Below are positions 8,483 through 16,495 of a stretch of 64,000 nucleotides of DNA, piece by piece. The position numbers and the translations under genes were made by a program. Within the stretch, counting starts at the first letter, position 1. Every line of letters begins with the position of its first letter. The stretch covers positions 62,001 to 126,000 of the forward strand of contig DHLX01000018.1 of the NCBI GenBank assembly GCA_002405475.1, given 5' to 3'. The DNA comes from Burkholderiales bacterium UBA4657. Lineage in GTDB: Bacteria > Pseudomonadota > Gammaproteobacteria > Burkholderiales > Burkholderiaceae_E. The notes under the pieces are model-generated. The model saw only the letters and a program-made list of their open reading frames with translations. It was not told the DNA's origin and searched no databases.

Positions 8483-9445
8483 ATGGGACTTCGCTTCATT
8501 TTCATGCTCACGCGTAATGACCGTACGGTGGAAGACGCTTCTCAGCAACTCCAAATCGCACTCAGACTTGGTGTGCGTCACATTGGATTCAAAGACATTG
8601 GCTTACCACTCGCTCAGTTAAAAGGACTCAACGCAGATATCAAGGCAGGTGGTGCAACCTCGTACCTAGAGGTTGTATCTCTCGATAAAGAGAGTGAAAT
8701 TGTTTCAGCCAAGGCCGCGGTAGAGATAGGTGTCGATATGCTTTTGGGAGGCACCAGAGTGGATGATGTGTTGCCAATCATCAAAGGCACAGGCATTCAA
8801 TATTTCCCTTTTCCAGGCCGTATTACCGGATATCCCAGTGCGCTTGAGGGAAGCATTTCGGAGATCGTTGAGAGTGCCAAGCAGATCACAGCACGTGATG
8901 GGGTACATGGCTTGGATTTGTTGGCATACCGATCCAAAGAAAATGTTCCTGAACTCATGAAGGCTGTTTGTGCTGCAGTTACCAAGCCCGTTTTTATGGC
9001 TGGCTCGATTAGTACACCGCAGCGCATTGCAATCGTCAGGGATGCTGGGGCCGCTGGTTTCACGATTGGAACGGCTGCATTAGACGGCCAATATCCTGCC
9101 ACTGGCAAAGATGTTTCTAGTCAACTTGCCGCAATCATTCGAGATGTCGCCGCTCTGAATAAACACCTCTCACCAATGCACAAGCAAACCTTGTCGAGTG
9201 CATTTGGGGGGCTGCGCGTGGTTTTAGCACCTCTACCAGAGGGGAGGGTTCATGGCATGCCACCCCATCCAACCATGACTCAAGGAGTGTCAGGTTGGTC
9301 ATTTCAAAAAAATGATGATGTGTTATTTTTTGTGAACCATGGACGTTTACTTATGAAGTTCCGTGATCGAGAGGAAATTCTCGAAGATGGAGAATTTATT
9401 GTTGTGCCCCATGGAGTGGAATACTGTCCTATTTGGTTGACGTGA
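8483..9445 (+). CDS. HisA-like TIM-barrel protein with damaged cupin tail
   Basis: The first ~225 residues look like a phosphate-binding TIM barrel: RHIGFKDIG, GVDMLLGGTRVDDVL, FPGRITGYPSALEG, VFMAGSISTPQRI and AGAAGFTIGTAALDG resemble HisA/ThiG-like barrels. I do not recognise a characterised enzyme. From residue ~232 (MHKQTLSSAF) the protein runs into a small cupin-like segment with FRDREEILEDGEFIVVPHGVEYCP. The first His motif of the cupin is missing and the last strand is cut, with the stop only 46 bases before repeat copy C. I infer that a separate cupin gene has been fused and truncated. AAGGA precedes the ATG; the gene is third in the dtnK-pdxA2 unit, so it may process a phosphorylated sugar acid. 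Confidence 0.7.
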   Translation: MGLRFIFMLTRNDRTVEDASQQLQIALRLGVRHIGFKDIGLPLAQLKGLNADIKAGGATSYLEVVSLDKESEIVSAKAAVEIGVDMLLGGTRVDDVLPIIKGTGIQYFPFPGRITGYPSALEGSISEIVESAKQITARDGVHGLDLLAYRSKENVPELMKAVCAAVTKPVFMAGSISTPQRIAIVRDAGAAGFTIGTAALDGQYPATGKDVSSQLAAIIRDVAALNKHLSPMHKQTLSSAFGGLRVVLAPLPEGRVHGMPPHPTMTQGVSGWSFQKNDDVLFFVNHGRLLMKFRDREEILEDGEFIVVPHGVEYCPIWLT

Positions 9446-9490
9446 AGTGCATTGTACTGAACGAAACTTGATCTGACATATAACCCACCT

Positions 9491-9541
9491 CTCAGTCAGC
9501 ACTACCACGCCAGCGATTGAGTTCACGGCGTTCTTTTTTAG
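9491..9541 (-). repeat. hslR 3'-end direct repeat, copy C (intact gene end)
   Basis: The native copy of the repeat: the last ~51 bases of hslR including its stop codon. Copy A differs from it at about 6 of 51 positions. An element inserting here leaves the gene intact and places a duplicate of this stretch at its far end, which fits copies B and A to the left. Confidence 0.75.
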
Positions 9542-9884
9542 TTGGGCGCCCCGGCCTTAAAGCTTCGGGTTCCGGCGCCAATCGCCTTAACTCTTGCGCT
9601 TTTTCCCGCGCCTTCTTGCTGGCTTCGGTTTCTGCATACAGGGTCTGGGCAAATTTGGCCGGGCCGCGCAGCTCTGCCAGCGCCATCACCTGTATTTCAT
9701 ACTCACCGCTGTCATTGGTCACCAGCAGCCAGTCCCCGGCACGTACTTCCTTGCCCGGCTTGGTCGCCAGTCCGTTGAGTTTGATGCGCTGACGTTCGAC
9801 CGCCTGCGCCGCGAGTGAGCGTGTTTTGTAAAAGCGTGCTGCCCATAGCCATTTGTCAATGCGTACCTTGCTCTCGTCGTGCAT
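9492..9884 (-). CDS. hslR: ribosome-associated heat shock protein Hsp15 (S4 domain)
   Basis: Small RNA-binding protein of 130 residues with one S4 domain at residues ~6-60 (RIDKWLWAARFYKTRSLAAQ, then RIKLNGLATKPGKEVRAGD). This is followed by a basic C-terminal tail (RPTKKERRELNRWRG). Family members bind free 50S subunits carrying a nascent chain after heat shock. The longer frame to 10058 is an overlap with mgtA; the ATG at 9884 begins directly before the S4 domain. It lies 8 bases after mgtA and is probably co-transcribed with it. Its 3' end is the target of the repeat duplications described at 3460-3541 and 5358-5439. Confidence 0.92.
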   Translation of the reverse strand: MHDESKVRIDKWLWAARFYKTRSLAAQAVERQRIKLNGLATKPGKEVRAGDWLLVTNDSGEYEIQVMALAELRGPAKFAQTLYAETEASKKAREKAQELRRLAPEPEALRPGRPTKKERRELNRWRGSAD

Positions 9885-9892
9885 ATTCGTTA

Positions 9893-12427
9893 TCAAACTT
9901 GGCTCAGGGCGCTGCGCATCAGCCGCTGTTTCACCGTTTGTACCAGTATCAGATAAGCGGCAGCAGCACTGACCAGAAAAATGAAATAGTCTAACGGCAA
10001 GGGCACGAAACCCAGCCAGTGCGCCAGCGGGGTGAAGGGCAACGCTAGGCCTATACACAACGCTGTCAATACCGTTAAAACCAGTGCCCGGCTAGGACGG
10101 TTTTTGAGCGGATTGCCCTGGGTACGGATGATGAACAATACCAGGGTCTGGGTTACCAGTGATTCAACAAACCAGCCGGTATGAAACAGCGCCTGACTGG
10201 CATTGAACCAGGACAGCATGACGAAGAAAGTGAGGAAATCAAACAGTGAACTGACCGGGCCGATGCGGAACATGAATTGGCGTATGAAGCGAATATCCCA
10301 CTGGCGTGGTTTTTGGATGAATGCTTTATCAACACGGTCAGTAGGAATCGCCATCTGCGCGACATCGTACAAAAAATTATTCAGCAAGATTTGCATCGGT
10401 AACATAGGCAGGAACGGCAGGAAGGCAAATGCGCCGGCCATGCTGAACATGTTACCGAAATTGGAGCTGGTACCCATCAGCAGATATTTCATGACATTAC
10501 CAAAGGCTTTGCGTCCTTCCATGATGCCGGTGTGCAGGATACGCAAGCCGGGTGCGGTCAGTATGATATCGGCGGCCTCCCGCGCGACATCGACCGCTGC
10601 GGCGACCGAAATGCCGACATCGGCACTGCGCAGTGCCGGGGCGTCGTTAATGCCATCACCCATAAAGCCGACCACATGGCCGCGTTGTTTCAGTGCCAGC
10701 ACAATGCGGTTTTTTTGCGCCGGCGATATCCGTGCAAATACCTGGGTCTGCTCGGCCACCTGTCCGAGTGCGGTATCACTCATGGCGTCGATTTCGGTAC
10801 CAGTGACAATGCGGCTGATATTCAGCCCGACCTGGGCGCAAACATGATGTGCCACTGCCGGGCTGTCGCCGGTAATAATTTTGATCACCACACCGTCGGC
10901 CTGCAACTCGCTGAGGGTCTGCACTACCTCGGGCAGTACCGGGTCAGAAAACACCACAAAGCCCGCCAAGCATAGGTCTTGTTCGTCCTCGATGCGGTAT
11001 GCATCCTGAAGTGCAGCGTGGCGATACGCTACCGCCAGAACGCGCAGGCCTTGTTCCGATAACTGCCGATTCGTCGCCTCGGCGCGCGCCTGTTCCTGAG
11101 CGGTGAAAACCTGTACCCCGCCCTGCTGTTCATAGTGGCTACAGAGGGGCAAAATGCTTTCTACCGCACCTTTGCAAATCAGCAGGCGCTGCTCGGCATC
11201 GCCCACCACAATCGACAGGCGCCGACGTTCAAAACTGAACGGGATTTCATCGAGCTTGCCATAGCCTTGTACATTCGGATGATCGTGCGCGAGGATGGCG
11301 CTGTCGAGCGGGTTGAGCCTGGCGCGATGTAATACGGCGGCATTGGCCGGGTCGGGTACGCCGGTGTCATGCAGGCTGTTCAGATACGCCAGAAAAAATA
11401 CCCGTGCCGAGTCCTGCCCCTCCATATCGACGTGACGGTCGAGCCGCATTTCTCCCGAGGTCAGCGTGCCGGTCTTGTCGCTGCATAAAATGTCCATGCT
11501 GCCCAGGTTTTGTATTGCCGCCAGATTTTTGACGATGACCTTGTGGCGCGACATTTTGAGTGCGCCCGCACCCAGCGTCACGGTAGTAATCATGGGTAAA
11601 AACTCAGGCGTCAGTCCCACCGCCAGCGCCACGGCAAACATGAGCGAATCGAACACGTCTTTGCGTAAGCCTATGCCCACCAGCACAATGAACATGACCA
11701 GAACAAAAACCATTTGCATGATAAATACGCCAAACTGGCGCGTGCCACGTTCAAACTCGGTTTCTGGTGGGCGTTTGACCAGCAACGCCAGCGTGGCACC
11801 AAAGCGGGTGTTGCTGCCAGTCGCCAGTACCAGTGCACTAGCCCGGCCACTGACCACCGAAGTGCCGCAATAGACGGTATGCAGTTCAGTCTCACTCGCT
11901 TCGGCGTCTTTTTCTACTGGCAATGATTCGCCGGTGAGCGCAGCCTGATTGACGTGCACATCACGGGCATGCAGTAAACGCGCATCGGCCGGCACCAGGT
12001 CGCCTGCAACCAGTCGAATAATGTCACCCGGCACCAGTTCGCGTTGCGGCACTTCAAGCTCTCGACCAGCACGTAGCACGGTAGCCGTGGGGGCAACTTG
12101 CTGGCGCAGTTTTTCTGCGGCCTTTTCCGAACGCCAGGTTTGAATAAAACCCAGGGTGGTACTCATCACTACCATGACGCCAATAATCATGGCATTCAGC
12201 ACATCGCCCATGAAGCCCGAGACCAGCGCTGCCAGCAGTAAAACCAGGATCAGCGGGTTGGCAAATGACGCTGCGAAACGACGCAGAGCAGTGGCTCGTG
12301 GTGTGGTCGCGTATTCATTCCAGCCGTAGCGCTTCTGGCGGCGACTGACTTCCTGCGGATCCAGGCCGTCAGCGCTGCTATTCAGCGCCTTCAGGCAGTG
12401 CGATAGGTCGCCTGGGTCAGTGCTCAT
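9893..12427 (-). CDS. mgtA: magnesium-translocating P-type ATPase
   Basis: Type III P-type ATPase importing Mg2+ across the inner membrane, 844 residues. Visible: an N-terminal cation-ATPase domain, AALTGESLPVEKD in the actuator domain, CSDKTGTLT near residue 315 with the phosphorylated Asp, and GFMGDGINDAPALRSADVGISV in the nucleotide-binding domain. A C-terminal block of membrane helices ends at the stop. It lacks the ~50 residue N-terminal extension of E. coli MgtA. No leader peptide or Mg2+-sensing leader is evident in the short upstream region (12428-12506). hslR follows 8 bases after the stop. Confidence 0.93.
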   Translation of the reverse strand: MSTDPGDLSHCLKALNSSADGLDPQEVSRRQKRYGWNEYATTPRATALRRFAASFANPLILVLLLAALVSGFMGDVLNAMIIGVMVVMSTTLGFIQTWRSEKAAEKLRQQVAPTATVLRAGRELEVPQRELVPGDIIRLVAGDLVPADARLLHARDVHVNQAALTGESLPVEKDAEASETELHTVYCGTSVVSGRASALVLATGSNTRFGATLALLVKRPPETEFERGTRQFGVFIMQMVFVLVMFIVLVGIGLRKDVFDSLMFAVALAVGLTPEFLPMITTVTLGAGALKMSRHKVIVKNLAAIQNLGSMDILCSDKTGTLTSGEMRLDRHVDMEGQDSARVFFLAYLNSLHDTGVPDPANAAVLHRARLNPLDSAILAHDHPNVQGYGKLDEIPFSFERRRLSIVVGDAEQRLLICKGAVESILPLCSHYEQQGGVQVFTAQEQARAEATNRQLSEQGLRVLAVAYRHAALQDAYRIEDEQDLCLAGFVVFSDPVLPEVVQTLSELQADGVVIKIITGDSPAVAHHVCAQVGLNISRIVTGTEIDAMSDTALGQVAEQTQVFARISPAQKNRIVLALKQRGHVVGFMGDGINDAPALRSADVGISVAAAVDVAREAADIILTAPGLRILHTGIMEGRKAFGNVMKYLLMGTSSNFGNMFSMAGAFAFLPFLPMLPMQILLNNFLYDVAQMAIPTDRVDKAFIQKPRQWDIRFIRQFMFRIGPVSSLFDFLTFFVMLSWFNASQALFHTGWFVESLVTQTLVLFIIRTQGNPLKNRPSRALVLTVLTALCIGLALPFTPLAHWLGFVPLPLDYFIFLVSAAAAYLILVQTVKQRLMRSALSQV

Positions 12428-12506
12428 CGGGCGCGTAGGGTCTGGAAAGCCAAAATGGCATCATAATCAGGTTTCGATCGTACAACAAACATAGGGGAAT
12501 ACAGAC

Positions 12507-13244
12507 TTGGCACATCAGGCTGTCAAATATCTTCTTGGTTTTTTTCTGCTGCTATGGCTGCTGGCCTACTGGCGCTCCGGGTCTTTGCCTGATCCGGTCC
12601 ATTTGCACGCCGACTTGCAGTCCGAACCACAACAAACCCCAACTACGCAGGCACCTTTTACGGTTCGGGTCGCAGACATTGAGTACCAGATCAAACCTTT
12701 ATATGACTATGAGCTCTACGGCCTGGTAGTCAGTGAGCATAATACCGATAGCTGGTGGAACTGGATACATGTAGCTAATGCCGATTTTTTGAACATCAAG
12801 GACATCTGCGTCATATGGGGCAATAACGCACGCAATGGCAGTTATCAGGACATCAGCTTTTCCAGCGGGCAATTTGTCTGCAACCTGTCAACCCGCTCGA
12901 CTGAAGCCTGGCAGGCTTTCGATCAGAAAGCCATTTCAAACAACCATTTGCTGAGCGATAACCCACGTCTGGCGCGCCTGCTCAAATCGGCCAGAGTAGG
13001 TGACCAGATTTATGTCAAGGGTTATCTGGCTGAATATTCGCACCAGCACGGCTTCAATTTCAAGCGCGGCACCAGCATTACACGCGACGATACCGGTAAT
13101 GGTGCGTGCGAGACAGTTTTTGTAACGGAAGCGCATTTATTACGTCGCGGCAATGAGGCGTGGCGACTATTACGCCACGGGGCGCCCTTAGGTGTCCTGG
13201 GCTGTGTGCTGGCCTGGTTCTGGCTGCCCATGCGCCTGCGCTGA
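12507..13244 (+). CDS. membrane-anchored protein of unknown function
   Basis: I do not recognise this 245-residue protein. It begins at a TTG with AGGGGA nine bases upstream. A hydrophobic helix at residues ~7-22 (YLLGFFLLLWLLAYW) is followed by a hydrophilic region rich in Trp, Asn and Tyr, and a second helix near residues 225-241 ends at the C-terminus. This topology suggests an extracytoplasmic domain of about 200 residues held by two helices, with VGDQIYVKGYL in its last third. Transcribed divergently from mgtA, and its 3' end overlaps the ferredoxin gene by 57 bases on the opposite strand. Confidence 0.75.
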   Translation: MAHQAVKYLLGFFLLLWLLAYWRSGSLPDPVHLHADLQSEPQQTPTTQAPFTVRVADIEYQIKPLYDYELYGLVVSEHNTDSWWNWIHVANADFLNIKDICVIWGNNARNGSYQDISFSSGQFVCNLSTRSTEAWQAFDQKAISNNHLLSDNPRLARLLKSARVGDQIYVKGYLAEYSHQHGFNFKRGTSITRDDTGNGACETVFVTEAHLLRRGNEAWRLLRHGAPLGVLGCVLAWFWLPMRLR

Positions 13245-13487
13245 CGCTTGCAGACGCTCGTATTTGGCTTGCAACTGTTCGGTACTTTCGCGCCACGCCG
13301 GGTCAAAGGGTATGCACTGCACCGGACAGACGATCTGGCATTGCGGTTCGGCATAATGCCCGACGCACTCGGTACACTGGTGTGGGTCGATTTCGTAAAT
13401 CTGCTCGCCCATGTAAATGGCATTGTTGGGGCAGACTGGCTCGCAGACATCACAATTGATGCATTCGTCGGTAATCATTAAAGCCAT
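13188..13487 (-). CDS. 2[4Fe-4S] ferredoxin, YfhL/Alvin type
   Basis: Small electron carrier of 99 residues with two [4Fe-4S] sites. The first is the regular C-x2-C-x2-C-x3-CP motif (C9, C12, C15, C19). The second is the enlarged C-x2-C-x8-C-x3-CP form (C38, C41, C50, C54), characteristic of the YfhL/Allochromatium-type low-potential ferredoxins. A charged ~35-residue C-terminal helix follows. It is downstream of rsmD-coaD on the same strand, a common betaproteobacterial order. The 3' end overlaps the convergent membrane-protein gene by 57 bases. Confidence 0.92.
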   Translation of the reverse strand: MALMITDECINCDVCEPVCPNNAIYMGEQIYEIDPHQCTECVGHYAEPQCQIVCPVQCIPFDPAWRESTEQLQAKYERLQASAQAHGQPEPGQHTAQDT

Positions 13488-13518
13488 AAAGGCTGTCCTG
13501 TTTCGAGCTTTAACGAGT

Positions 13519-14001
13519 TTAACGCGGTTCGACTTTTTTCTTCAGCCAGGCTTCAACGCTAGGGAAGACAAACTTTGACACATCGCCTCCCATGAGCCCG
13601 ATTTCACGCACCATGGTGCCGGAAATAAACTGGTATTGCTCCGACGGGGTCATGAACATGGTTTCGACATCGGGCATGAGGTGGCGGTTCATGCCAGCCA
13701 GTTGAAATTCGTATTCAAAGTCGGACACTGCGCGCAGGCCGCGCACAATGACACGTGCCTGCTGGGCGCGGACAAAATCTTTCAGCAGTCCTTCAAACGG
13801 GGCGACGCTGACATTGGAATAATGAGACAGGACTTCGCGTGCAATGGCGACGCGATCATCCAGACTGAAATAGGGATTTTTACGCCGACTGGCGGCCACG
13901 CCCACCACCAGTTGTCCAAAAATACTCGAGGCGCGGCGCACCAAATCTTCATGGCCACGGGTAAAGGGGTCGAATGTACCGGGGTAAACCGCAATAATCA
14001 T
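13519..14001 (-). CDS. coaD: pantetheine-phosphate adenylyltransferase
   Basis: Fourth step of coenzyme A synthesis, transferring AMP from ATP to 4'-phosphopantetheine. At 160 residues it is the normal length for the bacterial enzyme. The N-terminal PGTFDPFTRGH motif carries the T/HxGH nucleotidyltransferase signature, and FMTPSEQYQFISGTMVREI near the C-terminus carries the ISSS/T-type ATP-binding segment. The start ATG overlaps the rsmD stop in an ATGA, so the two genes are translationally coupled. Confidence 0.96.
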   Translation of the reverse strand: MIIAVYPGTFDPFTRGHEDLVRRASSIFGQLVVGVAASRRKNPYFSLDDRVAIAREVLSHYSNVSVAPFEGLLKDFVRAQQARVIVRGLRAVSDFEYEFQLAGMNRHLMPDVETMFMTPSEQYQFISGTMVREIGLMGGDVSKFVFPSVEAWLKKKVEPR

Positions 14002-14606
14002 GAGATCAGCTCTTTATTCAAAAAATCCGGGGAAGCCTTTTGCAAGACATGATAATGAACCTGTCCCGCCTGACCCAGACGCTGCAGTTGCAAACCATAA
14101 TGCTGCGCCTGGTCGCCGGTCAGTGCAGTATCAGACTCCCAATACAGGCGGCCAGACGGCGCTAATAAGCATGCTGCCAGCGGCAATATTTTTTCAGCCC
14201 AGCCCTGATGAAACGGCGGGTCAAGAAAAATAATATCAAACTGTTCGCCTCGCGCCTGTAAATCGCGTGCTATTTTTTCTGCATCGGCACGCAAAAGGTG
14301 AATTTGTGTCGCTTTCAGTTTTTCCTGCATGGCCTGCAACAGCCTGTACGCTGGCGCTGACTGTTCGACACCTAGCACGCGTTCCGCCCCACGTGAAGCC
14401 GCTTCAAAACTCATGGCACCGGTACCTGCAAACAAGTCAAGGCAACGCAGCCCAGTCAGATCTTGCCCCAGCCAGTTGAATACGGTCTCGCGTACCCGGT
14501 CGGGTGTTGGTCTGAGTCCTGGTACATCGGCCACCGGCAGGGGGGTGCGTTTCCACACACCGCCTATGATGCGGACTTGTGACGCGGGTCGAATCTGACG
14601 TTTCAT
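13998..14606 (-). CDS. rsmD: 16S rRNA (guanine-966-N2)-methyltransferase
   Basis: SAM-dependent methyltransferase modifying G966 of 16S rRNA, 202 residues. Visible: RIIGGVWKRTPLPV and PTPDRVRETVFNWL near the N-terminus, the SAM-binding LDLFAGTGAMSFEA, and IIFLDPPF, the N-methyltransferase catalytic DPPF motif. It is divergent from ftsY with 23 bases between the starts, and it is followed by coaD with a 4-base overlap. Confidence 0.95.
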   Translation of the reverse strand: MKRQIRPASQVRIIGGVWKRTPLPVADVPGLRPTPDRVRETVFNWLGQDLTGLRCLDLFAGTGAMSFEAASRGAERVLGVEQSAPAYRLLQAMQEKLKATQIHLLRADAEKIARDLQARGEQFDIIFLDPPFHQGWAEKILPLAACLLAPSGRLYWESDTALTGDQAQHYGLQLQRLGQAGQVHYHVLQKASPDFLNKELIS

Positions 14607-14629
14607 GGCCGCAATTGTAGAATGTCGGG

Positions 14630-15694
14630 ATGTTTGGATGGTTCAAGAAAAAAACTGAAGGTTCCGGCGCTGCTATGACGGCTGCTGATGGGACTCCTGT
14701 TGTGCCCCCTGTTGTGGCTCCTGTCGCTGACCCGACCGCTGTCGCGGAAACGGTGTCGCTCGACTCCCCCGGCTTGGCGAATACCCCGGCAGGCTGGCTC
14801 GGCCGACTGAAATCGGGTTTGTCCAAAACGGGCTCTTCGCTCTCGACACTGTTTGTGGGTGCCAGGGTCGACGATGCCCTGATGGAAGAGTTGGAGTCGG
14901 CGCTGTTAATGGCCGATGCCGGCATGGAAGCCACGACATTGCTGCTGGGGCAATTACGCCAGCGCGTGCGCGATGAAAAAATTCTAGACGCTGACAAGGT
15001 TCGCCTGTGCCTGAAAGAATTATTAAGCGCACATCTTGAAACACTGGAAAAACCTTTTGTGCTGGATGCGGCTTCGCCGCTGGTGGTCATGATCGCGGGC
15101 GTCAATGGCGCTGGCAAAACCACCAGTATCGGCAAGCTGGCGCAACACATGCATGCTCATGGCTGTTCGGTGTTGCTCGCCGCTGCTGATACTTTTCGTG
15201 CAGCGGCGCGTGAACAATTACAGGTATGGGGCGAACGCAACCAGGTACAGGTCATTGCCCAGGACAGTGGCGACCCGGCCGCCGTGGTGTTCGATGCCAT
15301 CCATGCTGCCCAGGCACGTCACACTGATATTGTGATTGCCGATACTGCGGGACGGTTGCCGACCCAGCTGCACCTGATGGAAGAACTGAAAAAAATAAAG
15401 CGCGTGGCTGGCAAAGCCATGGCGGGTGCTCCGCACGAAGTCTTGCTCGTCATAGACGGCAACACCGGGCAAAATGCGCTGGCGCAGGTCAAAGCTTTTG
15501 ATGAAGCACTGGGACTGACCGGGCTGATTATTACCAAACTGGACGGCACGGCCAAGGGCGGGGTTCTGGCGGCCATTGCTGCGGGGTCGAAACTGTCGCG
15601 CCCGGTGCCGGTCTATTTTATTGGCGTGGGTGAGCAGTTGCAGGATTTACAACCGTTTTCAGCGCGCGAGTTTGCCGAGGCTTTGTTGGGGTAA
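14630..15694 (+). CDS. ftsY: signal recognition particle receptor FtsY
   Basis: GTPase receptor that docks SRP-ribosome complexes at the inner membrane for co-translational insertion. 354 residues: a short, Pro/Val/Ala-rich N-terminal A region (~60 residues), then the N domain and the G domain. Motifs include GVNGAGKTTSIGKLA near residues 157-171 (G1), DTFRAAA, DTAGRLPTQ near 237 (G3) and TKLDGTAKGG near 302 (G4). Divergent from rsmD. It ends 15 bases from the convergent pseudouridine synthase. Confidence 0.96.
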   Translation: MFGWFKKKTEGSGAAMTAADGTPVVPPVVAPVADPTAVAETVSLDSPGLANTPAGWLGRLKSGLSKTGSSLSTLFVGARVDDALMEELESALLMADAGMEATTLLLGQLRQRVRDEKILDADKVRLCLKELLSAHLETLEKPFVLDAASPLVVMIAGVNGAGKTTSIGKLAQHMHAHGCSVLLAAADTFRAAAREQLQVWGERNQVQVIAQDSGDPAAVVFDAIHAAQARHTDIVIADTAGRLPTQLHLMEELKKIKRVAGKAMAGAPHEVLLVIDGNTGQNALAQVKAFDEALGLTGLIITKLDGTAKGGVLAAIAAGSKLSRPVPVYFIGVGEQLQDLQPFSAREFAEALLG

Positions 15695-15709
15695 ACCCAC
15701 AAAGTGCTA

Positions 15710-16495
15710 TCAAAACACCTCATCAGCCGCCAAATAGCGCCATTGCCCCACGGGTAAATGCCCGAGCTTGACGCGGCCAATACGCACCCGCTTCAGACCC
15801 ACCACTTGCAGCCCAACCAATTCACACATGCGTCGTATCTGGCGTTTTTTGCCTTCGGTCAGGACAAAACGCAGTTGCTCGGTGTTTTGCCACTCGACTT
15901 CGGCGCGTTTGAGCGCCTTACCGTCCAGACTCAAGCCATGACGCAGACGCGCCAGTTGCTGCGCCGGAAAATGCGCTTTCACGTTTTGCGCCGTGTCCTG
16001 GTAAGTCACACGGACCAGATATTCTTTTTCAACGGCAGAATTTTCACCAATCAGCGTGCGTGCCACGCGGCCATCTTGTGTCAAGACCAGCAGGCCGGTC
16101 GAATCAATATCGAGCCGCCCTGCCGGCGCCAGACCACGTAGGTGCTGGGCGCTAAAACGCTTGCGGGTCGGGTCGTCGCGCCAATGGTGCTCGGGCAAAA
16201 TGAGCACGGCGGCGCTTTGGTAGCCATGCTCGGGCTGTCCGCTGACATAGCCCACTGGCTTGTTGAGTAATACCGTCACCTGTTCGTTTTGTTGCTGCCG
16301 CGCCTGCTTCAGCACCTCGATGTGGTCGCTGACGCTGACAGGCTGGCCTATCTGCGCCACCTGGCCGTTGACACGCACCCAGCCGCGCTCGATCCAGTCA
16401 TCGGCCTCGCGCCGTGAGCATAAGCCCAGCTCGGCCATGCGCTTGTTCAGACGCACTGTCGTGCCCTTAAGTGTTGAATGATTATTTTCTGCCAT
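15710..16495 (-). CDS. 23S rRNA pseudouridine synthase, RluF/RluB group
   Basis: RNA pseudouridine synthase of the RsuA family, 261 residues. An N-terminal S4 domain (RLNKRMAELGLCSRREADDWI, residues ~15-60) is followed by the catalytic domain. This domain has LLNKPVGYVSG and GRLDIDSTGLLVLT, whose second Asp near residue 127 is the catalytic base, and GKKRQIRRMCELVGL near the C-terminus. The pattern is closest to RluF (U2604), but RluB/RluE specificity cannot be excluded. It overlaps the prmC stop by 14 bases and probably belongs to the hemA-prfA-prmC transcript. Confidence 0.9.
   Translation of the reverse strand: MAENNHSTLKGTTVRLNKRMAELGLCSRREADDWIERGWVRVNGQVAQIGQPVSVSDHIEVLKQARQQQNEQVTVLLNKPVGYVSGQPEHGYQSAAVLILPEHHWRDDPTRKRFSAQHLRGLAPAGRLDIDSTGLLVLTQDGRVARTLIGENSAVEKEYLVRVTYQDTAQNVKAHFPAQQLARLRHGLSLDGKALKRAEVEWQNTEQLRFVLTEGKKRQIRRMCELVGLQVVGLKRVRIGRVKLGHLPVGQWRYLAADEVF

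Noticed and set aside
3460..9541. Insertion sequence or prophage explaining the repeats
   Set aside because: No transposase, integrase or phage structural gene and no terminal inverted repeats are present between the copies.
9885..10058. N-terminal extension of HslR
   Set aside because: The extra 58 codons lie within the end of mgtA, are Cys-rich without family similarity, and the S4 domain starts right after the ATG at 9884.
12428..12506. Mg2+-responsive leader or riboswitch before mgtA
   Set aside because: The gap to the divergent gene is only 79 bases, too short for the known leaders, and no Pro-rich leader peptide is visible.
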